From Sperchopsis tessellata (lineage: Eukaryota; Arthropoda; Insecta; Coleoptera; Hydrophilidae): a DNA stretch of 33,074 nt. The translations under genes and the position numbers were made by a program. Where the stretch lies: NCBI GenBank assembly GCA_033557685.1, contig JAWQRN010000247.1, forward strand, positions 1-33,074. The letters run 5' to 3'. Positions 31,246 through 33,074 of the stretch are shown piece after piece. A model generated the notes under the pieces. It did not search any database. It worked only from the letters and a program-made list of their open reading frames with translations, and was not told the DNA's origin. Positions within the stretch are counted from its first letter, which is position 1. Each line of letters begins with the position of its first letter.

Positions 31246-32100
31246 GTAAATTATTGGAACAAATAGTTTTGTATTAACACATCGTGCTCTTTTGCTGTAA
31301 AGCCTGATCAATTACTCACAAATAATATCCTGTGTTGTTAATATATATTTAATTGTATCCACATATCAAAAATACTTCAGCAGTGAAACTGACAGTGTTA
31401 TTCTAATATTGAACTTAGTCATGTTTAACAACAAAAGTCAACCGTACTTGTTTGTTAACACTAAACTACTTACTTTATTAATGTAGACTGCATTTACCGT
31501 AAAGATGGAATTTTTTAAAGGTATGTACAAAATTCTACTAAAAGACTACTTTTAGAAAATAATGTAACATATATCGAGGTAAAACGCAAAATTATATAGC
31601 TGCAATCCGATGAAAAATGCTGTAAATGTTCTATATTTAGCTCAAGGCAAAAATAAACTGCGTGATCCCAGTTGCATACCACATAATTGATAAGAAGCAA
31701 TAAATGATATATTTAGCTGTTGAATTTACTCTATACTTTATTTTATATATTAAAAACTTGTTTTACACACATGGCAAAACTGTCCACCTGTAACAAAAAA
31801 ACAGAAAGCAATCATAATTAACTGTTACTCTGGACTTTAGTATCGACAAACTTATTACGGAATAGCTTCATTCATTTTTTTAACATCTATTATAAATAAA
31901 TCGCATTGATATTCTTAAAAATTGTTAATATATAGTGATTTTAATGATTATTTAAAGATATGCACATTGGCATACAAATGTTTAAAAATAAAGAAAAATT
32001 ATATATACTTAAGTATACATCAGTAGTGAAATAAAACTATTTGTCCACAGGCTAACGATATTATGGCCGATTTGGCAACAGTCTAGGTTTGGGATTAGAC
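31246..32100. other. AT-rich sequence, nothing recognised
   Basis: No coding, RNA or repeat signal was recognised on either strand. Confidence 0.4.
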
Positions 32101-32107
32101 CTGAGAT

Positions 32108-32300
32108 AGTTAAGCTTAACATATGTAAGTATAGTATACTACATATAGGCCTCATCTGCCAGGAGAATAATTTTAGACTTGGTGATATTCCATTGAGACT
32201 TGTATTAATACAAGCAAGGGACATGCAAATCACTGTATCTTCTGATTTAAAATGGGAAACATATTTTAATTTTATAAATGTTAAAAACGATCCTTTTATG
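32108..32300 (+). pseudogene. LINE reverse transcriptase thumb fragment
   Basis: The plus strand reads KYSILHIG, then NNFRLGDIPLRLV and ARDMQITVSSDLKWETYFNF. This matches the block after motif C in CR1/Jockey-type reverse transcriptases (KC-vLHiG, then DLGV-VSSDLKW). The open frame on the opposite strand (32009-32308) is its antisense. Confidence 0.6.
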
Positions 32301-32399
32301 TAATTCATTCGTCTAAAATTTCATTAAAATAATTTTTTCTTAGTAGATAAAATGGTTTTAAAAAAAATGGATTGCACCTTATAGTCGGGCAAATAAGGT

Positions 32400-32640
32400 A
32401 TTTTATGTTTAATTTCAAACAGCATAATTTCATTTTTAATTAAATACCAAACACCATGCCAAAACCAAATCTACAGTATTATAAACTATATAAAATCAAG
32501 CAATAAAACTTCATACTGGTAAAACAAAAATAAAAACTAAAAAATACAACCACTAAAAAAAAATTAAAATACTCCATACCACCAAAACCAACTAAAATAA
32601 ATAAAAGAGACTAAAAAACCACTATAATTTAAATTAATTC
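32400..32640. repeat. A/C-rich, G-poor low-complexity stretch
   Basis: The plus strand here is dominated by A and C with very few G residues (for example AAAACCAAATC, ACCACCAAAACC), a marked strand asymmetry. No gene was seen. Confidence 0.6.
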
Positions 32641-32808
32641 TTATTATTATTAATAGCAAACTGTAATTGTTATTCGAAGAAGAGATATAGGATAGGTGGT
32701 TACTTTATTAGTTTGACTTTTTTTTTACTGGGATAAGATACAAGACGGATCGTACTGTGCAGGGTGGAAATCAGTCTGTCACTTGTCGTTAACTGTCAGC
32801 ACACTTAC

Positions 32809-32877
32809 CCCGATGAACTTCTGAACCTCCTTCGTCTCCTTATCGACAATGTTGAAACACCACCGTGATTCTCTACC
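32809..32877 (-). CDS. isolated candidate exon, 23 codons, identity unknown
   Basis: On the minus strand an acceptor tattgtgcag precedes 32877 and a consensus donor GTAAGT follows 32809. The 69 bp between them are open and in phase 0 at both sides: GRESRWCFNIVDKE then TKEVQKFIG. Base composition is higher in GC than the flanks, which supports a real exon. It does not match the Osbp PH domain, so it is probably either a neighbouring or overlapping gene or an unusual 5' exon. I do not recognise the protein. The same DNA on the plus strand has no comparable splice signals. Confidence 0.45.
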
Positions 32878-33034
32878 CTGCACAATACATGTAATAATTG
32901 TAAAAAAAAATTAAAGAAGTGACAGTCTGATGAGTGAGTCAAATGGTTTATAGGTAAAAGGATTTCATAATATACAAGATAAATATATTAAAAATGTAGT
33001 GCAGTGAATTCAATTATTGAAGTAACATCACTCG

Positions 33035-33074
33035 CCTTGAAAATGTCCCTTGCAACAGTGGACGAAACGTCGGC
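33035..33074 (+). repeat. hammerhead-ribozyme-like repeat end, cut by window edge
   Basis: The sequence CCTTGAAAATGTCC is followed by the loop CTTGCAACAGT and then GGACGAAACGTCGGC. The GTCC/GGAC pair forms a 4-bp stem directly followed by GAAAC, as in helix II plus the GAAA core of type I hammerhead ribozymes. The other core strand reads TTGAAAA where CTGATGA is expected, so it is probably an inactive copy. Hammerhead motifs of this kind are known in Penelope-like retroelements, and the ACGAAACGTCGG end is common in insect repeats. Confidence 0.5.

Noticed and set aside
32809..32877. missing N-terminal PH exon of Osbp
   Set aside because: The phase (0/0) does not fit the phase required by the PH exon at 24087, and the peptide lacks PH features such as the RRWFVL strand.
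1..33074. CRISPR array, rRNA genes or bacterial operons
   Set aside because: No regularly spaced direct repeats, rRNA-like conserved blocks or clustered intact ORFs with ribosome binding sites were seen; the window is eukaryotic.

Overview
This window looks like a piece of an AT-rich, repeat-dense animal genome, most likely an insect. The coding exons are split by introns with GT/AG borders. The repeats are typical insect families: mariner elements, several LINE families, and tRNA-headed SINEs. There are no bacterial operons, ribosome binding sites or CRISPR arrays.

The one host gene I can identify with confidence is the oxysterol-binding protein gene (Osbp), on the minus strand. Six consecutive internal exons can be placed at base resolution, and their splice phases all agree: 24087-23899 (C-terminal half of the PH domain), 20125-19858 and 14580-14415 (central coiled-coil region), 3213-3017 (acidic and Ser-rich FFAT-like linker), and 2802-2462 and 2318-2051 (start of the sterol-binding ORD, with the EQVSHHPP signature). 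The 5' exons (first half of the PH domain) and the 3' exons (rest of the ORD) lie outside the window or were not found. The introns range from 143 bp to about 11.2 kb.

Almost everything else is mobile DNA in or beside the Osbp introns. From left to right: a weak LINE relic and an internally deleted mariner (780-1370); a decayed DDE transposase on the minus strand (about 5040-5900); an RNase H-bearing LINE tail (about 6430-7815); a CpG-rich island (about 10190-10930); a GAGTAC-rich stretch (11700-12600); and a tRNA-like SINE (about 13800-13903). Next comes a nested cluster at 14614-19250: a LINE inserted into a mariner terminal repeat with a duplication of about 66 bp, then a mariner that itself contains a second LINE tail, a third LINE relic and a SINE. 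Two further LINE copies follow (20750-23645).

Right of the last Osbp exon is the least ordinary stretch. Inverted arms at 25033-25165 and 28738-28878 enclose a THAP-like coding relic, an unidentified 159-codon ORF, further inner inverted segments, a near-complete mariner and a LINE fragment. A second truncated mariner fused to a minus-strand LINE (29275-31245), a LINE scrap (about 32108-32300), an isolated candidate exon (32809-32877) and a hammerhead-ribozyme-like repeat end (33035-33074) close the window.

All homology calls come from reading translations and motifs by eye. Element boundaries marked as approximate could shift by tens of bases.
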